Shown: in pieces, positions 35,413 through 44,888 of the stretch | Layout: each line of letters starts with the position of its first letter | How positions within the stretch are numbered: position 1 is the stretch's first letter | Assembly: GCF_004769525.1 (NCBI RefSeq) | Contig: NZ_RQFT01000007.1 | Span: 248,001-312,000 of the forward strand | Direction of reading: 5' to 3' | Length of the DNA stretch: 64,000 nucleotides | From: Leptospira bouyouniensis | Lineage (GTDB): Bacteria; Spirochaetota; Leptospiria; Leptospirales; Leptospiraceae | Program-made: the position numbers and the translations under genes | Notes under the pieces: generated by a model | Told to the model about the DNA's origin: nothing | Database searches by the model: none | Seen by the model: the letters and a program-made list of their open reading frames with translations, nothing else

Positions 35413-36403
35413 ATCGTTTTCACATATTTATATCGAAGAAGGAATTTGGGATCATTTTCGAACCAAAGAAATTTTATCACGTTTTCCAAACATAACAATG
35501 GTTCCAATTCGGCACTATAAAGATAGTTTCAATCGAAATGCACAAAATTTTAGAATCCAAAAACAATCTCCAAAATTAATTTTGGCTGAAAAAAAAGATC
35601 AATTTTTATACAAAGGGAGCGATTTTTCCCCAAATTTTTCACATCCTCATTTTTATTATAATACACTTGCTCTCAATTGTATTTATGATTGTGAATACTG
35701 TTATTTACAAGGTATGTTCCCTTCCGCCAATCTTGTGTTATTTGTGAATTGGGAAGATTTTTTTTCTGAAACAAAAAGATTTTTGGACACAAATGGATCT
35801 TTATACCTTGCGCTATCGTATGACACAGATTTGCTGGCCCTTGAATCATTTTTCCCAGCGACAGAAAGTTGGATTCAATTTGCAAAAAACGAACCAAATT
35901 TGACACTTGAAATTCGAACAAAATCTACCAATTTCCAATCGATCTCTCACCTAACACCCAATCCAAATGTTTATCTTGCTTGGACGGTTAGCCCACAATC
36001 TGTGATTGAATCCATCGAACATGGGACACCTTCATTACAAGCAAGGATCAAATCCATACAAAAGACTATTCAAGCAGGTTGGAAAGTAAGAATCTGTATC
36101 GATCCTATCCTAAGAGTTCCCAATTGGAAAAACCATTACCAGTCGTTAGCCGAAACATTAGGGAAAGAACTAAACCCAATGGGAATCAGTGAGTTGAGTG
36201 TTGGTGGATTTCGAATGAATATCGATTTTCTAAAACAAATCATCGACATAAGAAAGGACTCTTCGATTTTATTTCATGCTTTTGAAAAAAAAGATAAAAT
36301 AGTTTCCTATTCAAAAGAAGAAACAGAAGAGATTTTAGAGGTGATGATCACCGCATTGCAAAAACATTTCCCACCATCGCAAATAAAAGTGAGTTATTCT
36401 TAA
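35405..36403 (+). CDS. Radical SAM enzyme, spore photoproduct lyase-like
   Basis: 332 residues. The radical SAM cluster is CIYDCEYCYLQG (Cys92, Cys96, Cys99), with preceding HFYYNTLALN and following LYLALSYDTDLLALE. The run LEIRTKSTNF, VYLAWTVSPQSVIESIEHGTPS and GWKVRICIDPILR follows the SplB pattern. SP lyase repairs 5-thyminyl-5,6-dihydrothymine in spore DNA, but leptospires form no spores, so the substrate is likely another lesion or nucleotide. Confidence 0.8.
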   Translation: MFKSFSHIYIEEGIWDHFRTKEILSRFPNITMVPIRHYKDSFNRNAQNFRIQKQSPKLILAEKKDQFLYKGSDFSPNFSHPHFYYNTLALNCIYDCEYCYLQGMFPSANLVLFVNWEDFFSETKRFLDTNGSLYLALSYDTDLLALESFFPATESWIQFAKNEPNLTLEIRTKSTNFQSISHLTPNPNVYLAWTVSPQSVIESIEHGTPSLQARIKSIQKTIQAGWKVRICIDPILRVPNWKNHYQSLAETLGKELNPMGISELSVGGFRMNIDFLKQIIDIRKDSSILFHAFEKKDKIVSYSKEETEEILEVMITALQKHFPPSQIKVSYS

Positions 36404-36453
36404 ATTTTTCCTTTCCATTTCTCTCTCATCCTCATAGTCTGTGTAGCCTAACT

Positions 36454-39400
36454 ATGAAGAAATCTTTCTATTTGCTTGTATTGTTAAGTCTTCTTTTTCC
36501 ATTTTTATCATGTGGAGAAGTCAATCGAAACAAACCAATCGCAGAGAAAGGAAAAATCGACTTATCTTCATGGGACTTCCATCGTGATGGTAACATCAAC
36601 TTAGATGGTGAATGGGAATTTTATTGGAAGGAAACTCTGAGTGGTATCCAAATCGAAACGGAATTGGGAAAAGAACCTAAATTCATTTACCAAGTTGTCC
36701 CTTCGAATTGGAAAGGAGTCGATTGGTTCGGAGAGTCCTTAGATGGATTTGGTTATGCGACATATAAACTCAAAGCTATTTTCCCCCAAAATACACCCAT
36801 TTTAGCCTTTCATAATCTAGATTTATCTTCCGCATACAGGCTTTATATCAATGGCAAATTGGTTGTCGAACAGGGAAGTTTTGGAATCAATCCAAATTAT
36901 TTTGAACCTTCATACAAATCAATCTTAGTTGATTTAGAGCCAGTTTCTGGTGAAACAGAAATTGTATATGAAATCTCTAATTTCCATTACTCCAAAGGTG
37001 GGTTTTGGGAAAGTATGGAAATTGGCGAAAGACGCAAGTTATATGACAAAGTTAATCGAAGTTATCAAATTACTTCTTTTTTAGCTGGGAGTATTTTCCT
37101 GTGGGCGCTTTACCACTTAGGATTGTTCCTAATGAGAAGGCAAGATAAAGCAAGTTTGTTCATTGCTTTATTTAGTTTACTGATTGTTATGCGCCTTTTA
37201 ACGATCGGAGAGAGGAATATTTTGGATATCATTCCTTCTCTACCAATGGATGGTCTGATCCGATTAGAATTTGCAACTATCTACATCGCCACAATAGTAT
37301 TTGCTTATTTCTATCGTCTGGTGTTCCCAAACACTGTGGGCCAAAAGACAATGTATGTTTTGTATGTTTTGATCACCCCATTTCTAATATCTTTGTTTTT
37401 ACCAGTTTCAATATTCACAGCGCAAATCCATTATTTCCAAATCTTTTTAATATTGGTGTGTGTTAGGATTACTATCGCTATTATCATGGCATACCGTTCT
37501 GATACTGTAGGAGCTGGGCTATCTCTCATTGGATTTAGTTTTGTATTTGGAACCGTTGTTCATGATATTTTATACCAAAACAATATCATCAATACAATGA
37601 ACATAACTCCATTTGGATTTTTAGGATTTATCCTATTCCAAGGTTATATCTTGTCTTATGGATTCACAAGAGCTTACTCATCCATAGAAAAACTTAAAGA
37701 GAGTTTAGAAATTTCAAATAAAGAACTCAATATTCTAAAAGATGGTTTAGAGGATATCGTAGTTGAGAGGACACAAGAATTAGAAATTTCAAAAGCAAAC
37801 ATAGAAAGACTCAACGAGTTTGCAAAAACTCTAAACACTTCACTCGAATTGGATAGTATCTTAAACAAAGCTTTCGACTACTTAAAAGAAGAAGTATTTT
37901 GTGATTCCATGATTTTGTTGTTAGTTGACTCAGAAAACGGAAAACTCCAATACCACAAATCAGTTGTTTCCTCCCAATCCAACTTACAATTAGAAAACAA
38001 ATTCAGAGGTATGAACTTTCCTTTAGATACAAGTGCCGGATTATTTTACCATGTGTACAAACGAAATCGACCCTTTCGATTTGCAAAAGTTTGGGAATCG
38101 CGACTAAATGAATCCAACCAAAAATTCATCCAACTTATCGGCAAACACCCTGGAATGATCATTCCCTTAAGTTCCCAAGGAAAAGTCATTGCGATGTTGG
38201 CTATTTTTAGCGAACAAAAAGGAACTAGTTTTTCAAAAGCTCAATTACAATTGGTCGAAAATACAGCAGAAAATATAGCAACTGCTGTTACCAATTCAAT
38301 ATTAGTCGAAGAAATGAATCGTGAAAAATTCATTGCTGATAACGCCCGTTTGCAAATGGAAAACGCAAAAAATGAAGTAGTTAAACTCAACGAGTTCACC
38401 AAAAAAATTAATTCAGAATCAAGTTTATCCCAAATCATCGATGAAATGTTTGATTATATTGTTAAAAGTTTTGAAATAGAAGCAACTATCATCCAACTCA
38501 TTGATCCTAAAAAAAGAGAACTTTATACTTACAAAACAACGATACCAACCTATGCGACTGAAGAACAATTAAACTTTGCAAAGTCATTTCGTGTTCCTTT
38601 AAATGAAAGAGGAGGAATTATATACAAAACGTATTTAAGAAAAAAAGCCCTATACGTTCCAAGGCCACCAAAGAATTACGAATCAGAGTTAGACGAACAA
38701 ATTTTCACAAAACTGAAATTAACTTCTTTTATTGCCGTTCCGCTTGTTGTCCAAAATGAAGTCATTGGAATTGCATATTTCACTTCTTACCAAAAACCAA
38801 TGGATGTCAACAGAGAAGTATTAAGACGAATTGCAGGTTTTTGTGATCAAATTGCTGGTGCAATCCAAAACTCATTATTATTGCAACTAACAGAAGAAGA
38901 AAGGAAAAAATCTGAAAAAGCAAAAGCTGAAATTCAGAAAATGAACGAATTTGCAAAAACCATCAACTCACAGAATAATTTAGAGAATATACTTGCCGAA
39001 ATTTTTGGTTTCATACGAAAAAACTATAAAATTGAAAACTGTGTATTGTACTTTTTAGATAAAGAATTTAATGAATTTAGATATCTTAATCATTCAGGAT
39101 TTGATTTATTAAATGATGAGAATGTTAATTTCTTCAAAACATTACGTTTTCCATTAAAGGAAGAAAGTGGCTTTGTTTATAAATGTTACCAAAGAAAAAA
39201 ACATTTTTATTTGAAACATATTCCTAAAACAATGCCTTACGTTATAGACAAACAAATCACTGAAAAATCAGGGATGAAAGGTTTTTTAATTTCACCATTA
39301 GTAAATAACGATGAAGTGGTTGCGATGGCGATGTATGGAATTAACGACGAAACCATTCATTTTTCCAGTGAAGAAGTAAAATCAATTGTAGGTGTTTCCG

Positions 39401-40191
39401 AACACATTGCAAGTGCGATCAATAACCACTTTTTACTCAAAAAAATCGAAGAAGAAAAACAAAGGTCTGATTCACTCTTACTCAACATTTTACCCAAAAA
39501 CGTTGCAGAAGAGTTACAAAAAAAAGGAAGGGTCAACCCAGTTGAATTTGAAAATGTAACCCTACTTATGACAAGTTTCCCTGGTTTTTCTCAAATCACA
39601 GGTTTACTCACTCCAGAAGAATTAATCGAAGGACTTGATTTATATTTTTCGAGATTTGATGAAATCATCAAAACTAAGGGAATGGAAAAGTTAAGGATGA
39701 CAGGTGATATGTATCTAGCAGCAGGAGGATTACCTGTTGGAAATTTTACACATGCTGTTGATGCTTGCCTTGCTGCTTTACAAATCAAAAACGAAGTCAA
39801 TCGTATGATGGAAGATTTCAAGGACATTCCATTCAAACCAAATGGCATTACAATTGCGATTCACTCAGGTCCAGTCGTTGCAGGAGTGATCGGAAAATCA
39901 AAATTCAATTATGATGTCTGGGGTAAAACGGTCACCCAAACGCAGGCAATCAGAAGGGGTGGTGTAGGAGTAGCAATTAATATCTCACAAGAAACGATGG
40001 ATAAAGTAAAACGATTATTCCATATAGACAACCAACGAATGATCAATACATACGAAGGAGAACAATTCCCCATCTATGAGTTATTAGCTTTAAAATCCGA
40101 CTTAGCTGATGATACAGGCATTCTACCTAATGATAAATTCGAAAGATTGTACACCCAACAAAAACGTGGTGCCAAGATTTTAATCAAATGA
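36454..40191 (+). CDS. 7TMR-DISM/GAF receptor with degenerate class III cyclase domain (pseudocyclase)
   Basis: 1245 residues. A lipobox-like signal (LFPFLSC, Cys20) leads to a periplasmic DISM-type beta domain (about 30-200), seven helices (about 205-405), a coiled coil and three GAF domains in tandem (about 460-610, 660-810, 840-990). The C-terminal cyclase fold (about 1030-1210) keeps GDMYLAAGG and SGPVVAGVIGKSKF. Against active cyclases, Ser1041 replaces the first metal Asp, Arg1081 the purine Lys, Lys1158 the purine Asp, Thr1161 the Asn and Ala1165 the Arg of the transition-state pair. Catalysis is unlikely. Its stop overlaps the intact cyclase start (ATGA). Confidence 0.88.
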   Translation: MKKSFYLLVLLSLLFPFLSCGEVNRNKPIAEKGKIDLSSWDFHRDGNINLDGEWEFYWKETLSGIQIETELGKEPKFIYQVVPSNWKGVDWFGESLDGFGYATYKLKAIFPQNTPILAFHNLDLSSAYRLYINGKLVVEQGSFGINPNYFEPSYKSILVDLEPVSGETEIVYEISNFHYSKGGFWESMEIGERRKLYDKVNRSYQITSFLAGSIFLWALYHLGLFLMRRQDKASLFIALFSLLIVMRLLTIGERNILDIIPSLPMDGLIRLEFATIYIATIVFAYFYRLVFPNTVGQKTMYVLYVLITPFLISLFLPVSIFTAQIHYFQIFLILVCVRITIAIIMAYRSDTVGAGLSLIGFSFVFGTVVHDILYQNNIINTMNITPFGFLGFILFQGYILSYGFTRAYSSIEKLKESLEISNKELNILKDGLEDIVVERTQELEISKANIERLNEFAKTLNTSLELDSILNKAFDYLKEEVFCDSMILLLVDSENGKLQYHKSVVSSQSNLQLENKFRGMNFPLDTSAGLFYHVYKRNRPFRFAKVWESRLNESNQKFIQLIGKHPGMIIPLSSQGKVIAMLAIFSEQKGTSFSKAQLQLVENTAENIATAVTNSILVEEMNREKFIADNARLQMENAKNEVVKLNEFTKKINSESSLSQIIDEMFDYIVKSFEIEATIIQLIDPKKRELYTYKTTIPTYATEEQLNFAKSFRVPLNERGGIIYKTYLRKKALYVPRPPKNYESELDEQIFTKLKLTSFIAVPLVVQNEVIGIAYFTSYQKPMDVNREVLRRIAGFCDQIAGAIQNSLLLQLTEEERKKSEKAKAEIQKMNEFAKTINSQNNLENILAEIFGFIRKNYKIENCVLYFLDKEFNEFRYLNHSGFDLLNDENVNFFKTLRFPLKEESGFVYKCYQRKKHFYLKHIPKTMPYVIDKQITEKSGMKGFLISPLVNNDEVVAMAMYGINDETIHFSSEEVKSIVGVSEHIASAINNHFLLKKIEEEKQRSDSLLLNILPKNVAEELQKKGRVNPVEFENVTLLMTSFPGFSQITGLLTPEELIEGLDLYFSRFDEIIKTKGMEKLRMTGDMYLAAGGLPVGNFTHAVDACLAALQIKNEVNRMMEDFKDIPFKPNGITIAIHSGPVVAGVIGKSKFNYDVWGKTVTQTQAIRRGGVGVAINISQETMDKVKRLFHIDNQRMINTYEGEQFPIYELLALKSDLADDTGILPNDKFERLYTQQKRGAKILIK

Positions 40192-42275
40192 TTTATACAT
40201 TATATTTGATTGGTTTTTTATTTTTAGGAATCTTATATTGGATTTCAAAATTATATAAAACGAATGAAGAAAACGTAAATAAAATCACAATTCTAAAATC
40301 TGAAATTCAAATCTTAAATGAAGAATTAGAAAAAAAGGAAAAAGATCTACAAACAACAAAAAAGATTTCAGAAGAATTTTCTGATAAGTTGGTAGATTCT
40401 TATAGCCAACTTTCTGACTTAGATGGTCTCCTTAGAGAAATTAATTCAGCAAATGATTTAAAAGAAATACTTCGAATTTTAGGATTTTATATTCGTGAAA
40501 AATTTAAAGTACCTCATTATCTTTTATATGTTTACAAAACAGAATTAGATGAATTGGAATTTTTCCATAGTAATTTTCCAGAAGAACTTACTGATCAATT
40601 GAAATCAGAAATTATGAGTAGGAACATTCCTGTTTCTGATTCTTATGTTACAGTATATGCACATGCATACGTAAGAAAAAGAAAACGAAGTTTTTATATC
40701 CAAGATTTTGAATCATACAAAACTGAAGGTGTAGAGCTCGAGAATAAAAAATCAGCGAATCTTAAATCATTACTTATTGTTCCTTTATATCTCAGGAACA
40801 AATTTATTGGAACACTTGATCTTTTAGATTATTCTGGAATATTTGAACTAAACGAACAACAGTTAAACCAAATTAAAATCATTGCCGACTATATTGCAGG
40901 AACGATTGAAACTGGATACCTTTTGGATGAATTAAAAACTGTAAACAACACAATCCAACAAGAAAAAGAAAATATTGAGTCAAACCGATTGAAACTTGAA
41001 AACCTTCACAAGTTCAATCGCAAAATTAATTCATTTTCTGAAATAGAAGATATAACAAGGGAAGTGTTTATATACTTAAAGGTAAATCATAGAGTTGAAC
41101 TTGGATTTATTTTACTAGTCGACCCAAAATCAAATTCTCTCGTTCCACTCATGGAAGGGGCTGAAGTTTTTAACAAAGGACTACTTGTTACAAATTTTTT
41201 AAGGACCTTCCGACCTAAATTAATCCCAACAATTGGTTCACTTTATCGATCCTACTCAAAACAAAAGCCTATTTACTTAAAAAAATCTTCACGATGGAAA
41301 GAACTCACTGAAATTGATACTTCAATCGTTGAAAGTTTCAAACTAGAAATTTTTGGCCATATTCCACTTGTTGTGCAAGGTCAAACCATTGGAATCGTTT
41401 GTGTCACTCGCCTAACAAAAGAAAATCCATGGTCACAAGCTGAATTTCAAGAAATTATTTCATTTTGTGAACAAGTAGCTGGCGCCATTCATAATGCAAA
41501 TTTAAGAAGAGATTTAGAAAAAGAACGTGAAAAAACGCTACATTTCATTCGAAACATTTTACCTGGCGATTTAGCTGATGAGCTCATTGAAAAGGGTGAA
41601 GTGGTTCCAATGGAATATGAATCTGTAAGTATTTTATTTACTGATTTTAAAAATTTTACGATCGCTGCCGAGTCTTTATCTCCTGAAGATTTAATTGAAC
41701 AATTAGATGGATGTTTTTCACAATTTGATGACATCGCTGTCAGACATAATTTCGAAAAACTAAAGACCATAGGTGATTCATATATGGCGGCAGGAGGAAT
41801 TCCACAAGGGAATTTTACTCACCCAGTAGATGCATGTTTATTTGCGATGGAAATCAAATCATTTATGACTCAAATTCGCTCCTTTAAACAAATGTTAGGT
41901 CAAGAATTCTGGGAAATTCGTATTGGAATCCATACTGGACCAGTTGTAGCTGGTGTTGTGGGAAAATCAAAATTTGCTTATGATGTTTGGGGTGATGCTG
42001 TCAATACAGCAAGTCGAATGGAAAGTTCTAGTGATGCAGGAGAGATTAATTTGTCTGAAACTACTTATGATAAAGTGAAACGATTTTTTGAATGTGATTA
42101 TAGAGGCAAAGTTAAAGCAAAAAACAAAGGTGAAATGGGAATGTATTTTTTAAAACGCCTTCGTCCAGAATTTTCCCGTGATCCGGAAGGAATGGTACCC
42201 AACCAAATCTTTTTGGATTTATATAAAAACTTACAAATTGGAGCCAAAATCATTTACCGCCAGACGGGATCATAA
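40188..42275 (+). CDS. GAF-domain adenylate cyclase (class III, intact)
   Basis: 695 residues. One N-terminal membrane helix (MIYTLYLIGFLFLGILYWI), a coiled coil, two GAF domains (about 85-235 and 275-430), a signalling helix (LHFIRNILPGDLADELIEKG), then a class III cyclase domain (about 470-690). Both metal Asp (FTDF, Asp486; GDSYMAAGG, Asp530), the transition-state pair Asn606/Arg610 (VNTASRM), and the adenine-specific Lys526 and Asp603 are present, so it should make cAMP. Coupled by 4-base overlap to the pseudocyclase, with which it could form a heterodimer. Confidence 0.9.
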   Translation: MIYTLYLIGFLFLGILYWISKLYKTNEENVNKITILKSEIQILNEELEKKEKDLQTTKKISEEFSDKLVDSYSQLSDLDGLLREINSANDLKEILRILGFYIREKFKVPHYLLYVYKTELDELEFFHSNFPEELTDQLKSEIMSRNIPVSDSYVTVYAHAYVRKRKRSFYIQDFESYKTEGVELENKKSANLKSLLIVPLYLRNKFIGTLDLLDYSGIFELNEQQLNQIKIIADYIAGTIETGYLLDELKTVNNTIQQEKENIESNRLKLENLHKFNRKINSFSEIEDITREVFIYLKVNHRVELGFILLVDPKSNSLVPLMEGAEVFNKGLLVTNFLRTFRPKLIPTIGSLYRSYSKQKPIYLKKSSRWKELTEIDTSIVESFKLEIFGHIPLVVQGQTIGIVCVTRLTKENPWSQAEFQEIISFCEQVAGAIHNANLRRDLEKEREKTLHFIRNILPGDLADELIEKGEVVPMEYESVSILFTDFKNFTIAAESLSPEDLIEQLDGCFSQFDDIAVRHNFEKLKTIGDSYMAAGGIPQGNFTHPVDACLFAMEIKSFMTQIRSFKQMLGQEFWEIRIGIHTGPVVAGVVGKSKFAYDVWGDAVNTASRMESSSDAGEINLSETTYDKVKRFFECDYRGKVKAKNKGEMGMYFLKRLRPEFSRDPEGMVPNQIFLDLYKNLQIGAKIIYRQTGS

Positions 42276-42291
42276 AGAGCAACCCATTTCA

Positions 42292-42636
42292 TTAACCACC
42301 AGTTGCTGAACTGGAGCTTGCACTTGAACTAGACGATCCTCCACCTCTATTTCCTGAACTCGAACTGGATGAACTACTCCTACTTCTGGTTGTTGTGGTA
42401 GTGCTCGTGGAAGCAACAGGGCATTTTTCATAACAAATTACATACAAGGAAACACATGCAGTTGTAGTCGCAACCGGGTTATCCAACTGTGGTGCTAGTG
42501 CAATCGCACAAACGAATTGTTCCTTCATACAACGGTCCATACACTGTAATCGAGTTTCCGAATTTTTTGAATTGGTACATTGGCTAAAAATGAGACCAAG
42601 ACTTAAGAAAACCATCGCAAAGAACCAACGTTTCAT
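42292..42636 (-). CDS. Small lipoprotein with Ser-rich tail
   Basis: About 114 residues from ATG 42636. MKRWFFAMVFLSLGLIFSQC is a signal peptide ending in a lipobox Cys. The centre has seven Cys-rich positions (LQCMDRCMKEQFVCAI, TACVSLYVICYEKC) and the C-terminus is nearly all Ser/Gly/Thr. Function unknown. The frame extends upstream to 42687, but that part lacks signal-peptide logic. Converges with the cyclase gene. Confidence 0.65.
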   Translation of the reverse strand: MKRWFFAMVFLSLGLIFSQCTNSKNSETRLQCMDRCMKEQFVCAIALAPQLDNPVATTTACVSLYVICYEKCPVASTSTTTTTRSRSSSSSSSSGNRGGGSSSSSASSSSATGG

Positions 42637-42689
42637 GCTGTAAGATTCGCATATTTTTAACCTATTTCCAATAGAGGAAATCCGCAAAT

Positions 42690-43271
42690 GTGGAAATCAC
42701 CTATGAAACATACTTGCTTCTACATTCAAGAAGTGTGAAATTGAATCAGAAGATGGAAACTCGCAACGTCCGTATCCTTTTTTTGGTATTTTATGTATTG
42801 TCCTTACTTGTTTGGATTGTCGAAGAAGTTTACACTTTGACAAAACCTCCAGAATACTTCGACAGATTTCGTGTCATCATCGCAACCATCGAATCATTCA
42901 TTGCTCTTTCTTCTTTCTTAGTTGTTTTTATCTTGTATAAAGAATTAAAAAAAGAAGCTGTTGAAAACAAACAGGCAAAAACACAAATCCATGACTTAAA
43001 ACGAACCAATCGTATTCTAATCAATCCAGAAAAAGGATTTTGGGCAGAAGCCAAAGCACAGATGATGGAATGGAATCTGACAGATGCAGAAACTGAAATA
43101 GCTATTCTTTTGTTAAGAGGTTTTTCCCAAAAACAAATCGCGGCAGTTAGGAAAAAAAGCCTACGAACCATCGAAAATCAAACTGCTTCGATCTATGAAA
43201 AATCTTCCATGCGAGGGAAACTCGAGTTCATATCTTTTTTTCTAACACCACTTTTGCCCGAAGAAGACTAA
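42690..43271 (+). CDS. Membrane-anchored LuxR-type helix-turn-helix protein
   Basis: 193 residues from a GTG (AGAGGA upstream). Two hydrophobic helices (about 28-47 and 67-87), a short coiled coil, then a C-terminal GerE/LuxR HTH: WNLTDAETEIAILLLRGFSQKQIAAVRKKSLRTIENQTASIYEKS (about 129-173). There is no receiver domain, so it may act as a membrane-tethered DNA-binding regulator. It sits between the cyclase pair and the M23/ankyrin/CNB operon and may control either. Confidence 0.7.
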   Translation: MEITYETYLLLHSRSVKLNQKMETRNVRILFLVFYVLSLLVWIVEEVYTLTKPPEYFDRFRVIIATIESFIALSSFLVVFILYKELKKEAVENKQAKTQIHDLKRTNRILINPEKGFWAEAKAQMMEWNLTDAETEIAILLLRGFSQKQIAAVRKKSLRTIENQTASIYEKSSMRGKLEFISFFLTPLLPEED

Positions 43272-43281
43272 ACAAAAAACC

Positions 43282-43311
43282 TTGACCAAAGCAAAATGAT
43301 TTGGTTATTTT
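43282..43311 (+). promoter_or_regulatory. Possible promoter of the M23/ankyrin/CNB operon
   Basis: TTGACC (43282-43287), a spacer of 17-18 bases and TTATTTT (43305-43311) precede the ATG at 43323 by about 12 bases. The -10 is poor, so confidence is modest. Confidence 0.4.
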
Positions 43312-43322
43312 AAGTTTGTTTT

Positions 43323-44888
43323 ATGAAAAGTCCACACATCGTATTTTTCGCAATCATTCTAACATTATGTAACATTTCGATTTGGTCTCAAACGAGTCTA
43401 GAAGATAGAGATAAACAAAGACAAACTGGTCTTATCAAAACAAATCAAAAGAAACAAGAAGAGATCTTACAAAAATACAATGACTTTGTCTCAAAGGCAC
43501 AAAGTCGTTTTCCTGGTTTAAAAATATCATCATCCCCTATCGACTTAAAAATAGCTGAAGGCATTTCAGATCATAACAATGCTCCAGGTGCTTCCGAAAA
43601 AAAATCCAAATCTATCTCGGCGATTGCATCTGATAATTTCTATCTACAACTTGAGCCTTCCAATCAACCAAATGTCCGTTCCCAATTTAAGGTAAAAAAG
43701 GGAGATACCTTGGAAGTAGTAATGGTTTTAAAACAAGATGTTACTGACAAAAAAGAAGGTTCTCACTGGGTTCTCGTGCGAACAAAATCTAAAAAAGAAG
43801 GATATACCAAACAAGATTTATTACAGCCAACAAAACTTGCTGTGAAATCCAGAGATACAGAAGGACTATCCTTAGATCTAACCTCTTTACCTTCACGGGT
43901 AACACCAGAACCATCAATCACAAGTTATACGGATTCTAAAAAAGGTAAGGATATGTGGGTCAATGCCAGCTCATTAAATATGCGCGGAGAGCCAGATGTC
44001 AATGGTTATGTAATTGCGAGAATACCGAAAGGCATAAAAGTCTCTATTTTAAGTTCTACCACAACTGAAGAAACAATTGATGGAATCTCTTCAAATTGGC
44101 ACCAAGTTTCATCCGTTTATGGAAATGGATGGGTTTTCGGTGGATATTTGAGTTCTTCCGAAGTTGTTTCATATGACGTTCAACCTGGAGAATTATCTTT
44201 CCCACAAGAAAATCCTGATGAGTTAAAAGTTGGAGAAAAACGTTTTGTTCGATCTTTAAACTTAAGAATGAGAGACGAACCGAATGATTATGGTTCTGTC
44301 ATCACATCAATCCCTGGTGACGAGAAACTTAAGATTATCGATACGAAAAAAGAAATCGAAACAATTTCCGGAGTACGTTCTAAGTGGATTTATGTAAATT
44401 GGAACGACGAATGGGAAGGATGGGTCTTCGGTGGATTTGTATCAAAAGAACGTGGTCCCTTAATAGACAGTGACGATATATCAAAATATTTCCAAATACC
44501 AGTAGATAACGATCGTTATGTGTCTTCTAGCTTTGGAACTCGAGTTGATCCAGTCACTGGAAAAATGGGAACTTTCCATTCAGGTATCGACTTACCTGCA
44601 CCAGTGGGAACTCCAATCAAAGCTGTCAGTGATGGAAAAGTTTGGCGAACAATCACAACTAGCGGTGGTTATGGGGTATTGACAATCATTAGCCATAAAA
44701 ATAATATTTTTACCTACTATGCACATCAAAGTGAACGTCAAGTAAAAGAGGGTGACACAGTGCGCTCTGGTGATATCATTGGTCAGGTAGGAAACACTGG
44801 TAAATCTACTGGTCCTCATTTACATTTTGAAGTAAGGAAAGGCCCTGACCAACAAGCATTGGATCCTGGAGCATATCTACCCAAATGA
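43323..44888 (+). CDS. M23-family peptidoglycan endopeptidase with two SH3 domains
   Basis: 521 residues with a signal peptide. A helical region (about 25-65), a beta region, then two bacterial SH3 domains (MWVNASSLNMRGEPDVNGY about 210-290, and FVRSLNLRMRDEPNDYGS about 308-380). The C-terminal LytM/M23 domain has the zinc ligands in TFHSGIDLPAPVG and HLHFEVRKG, plus YYAHQS, so it is active. It cuts peptide cross-links in peptidoglycan. The stop overlaps the ankyrin gene start (ATGA). Confidence 0.9.
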   Translation: MKSPHIVFFAIILTLCNISIWSQTSLEDRDKQRQTGLIKTNQKKQEEILQKYNDFVSKAQSRFPGLKISSSPIDLKIAEGISDHNNAPGASEKKSKSISAIASDNFYLQLEPSNQPNVRSQFKVKKGDTLEVVMVLKQDVTDKKEGSHWVLVRTKSKKEGYTKQDLLQPTKLAVKSRDTEGLSLDLTSLPSRVTPEPSITSYTDSKKGKDMWVNASSLNMRGEPDVNGYVIARIPKGIKVSILSSTTTEETIDGISSNWHQVSSVYGNGWVFGGYLSSSEVVSYDVQPGELSFPQENPDELKVGEKRFVRSLNLRMRDEPNDYGSVITSIPGDEKLKIIDTKKEIETISGVRSKWIYVNWNDEWEGWVFGGFVSKERGPLIDSDDISKYFQIPVDNDRYVSSSFGTRVDPVTGKMGTFHSGIDLPAPVGTPIKAVSDGKVWRTITTSGGYGVLTIISHKNNIFTYYAHQSERQVKEGDTVRSGDIIGQVGNTGKSTGPHLHFEVRKGPDQQALDPGAYLPK

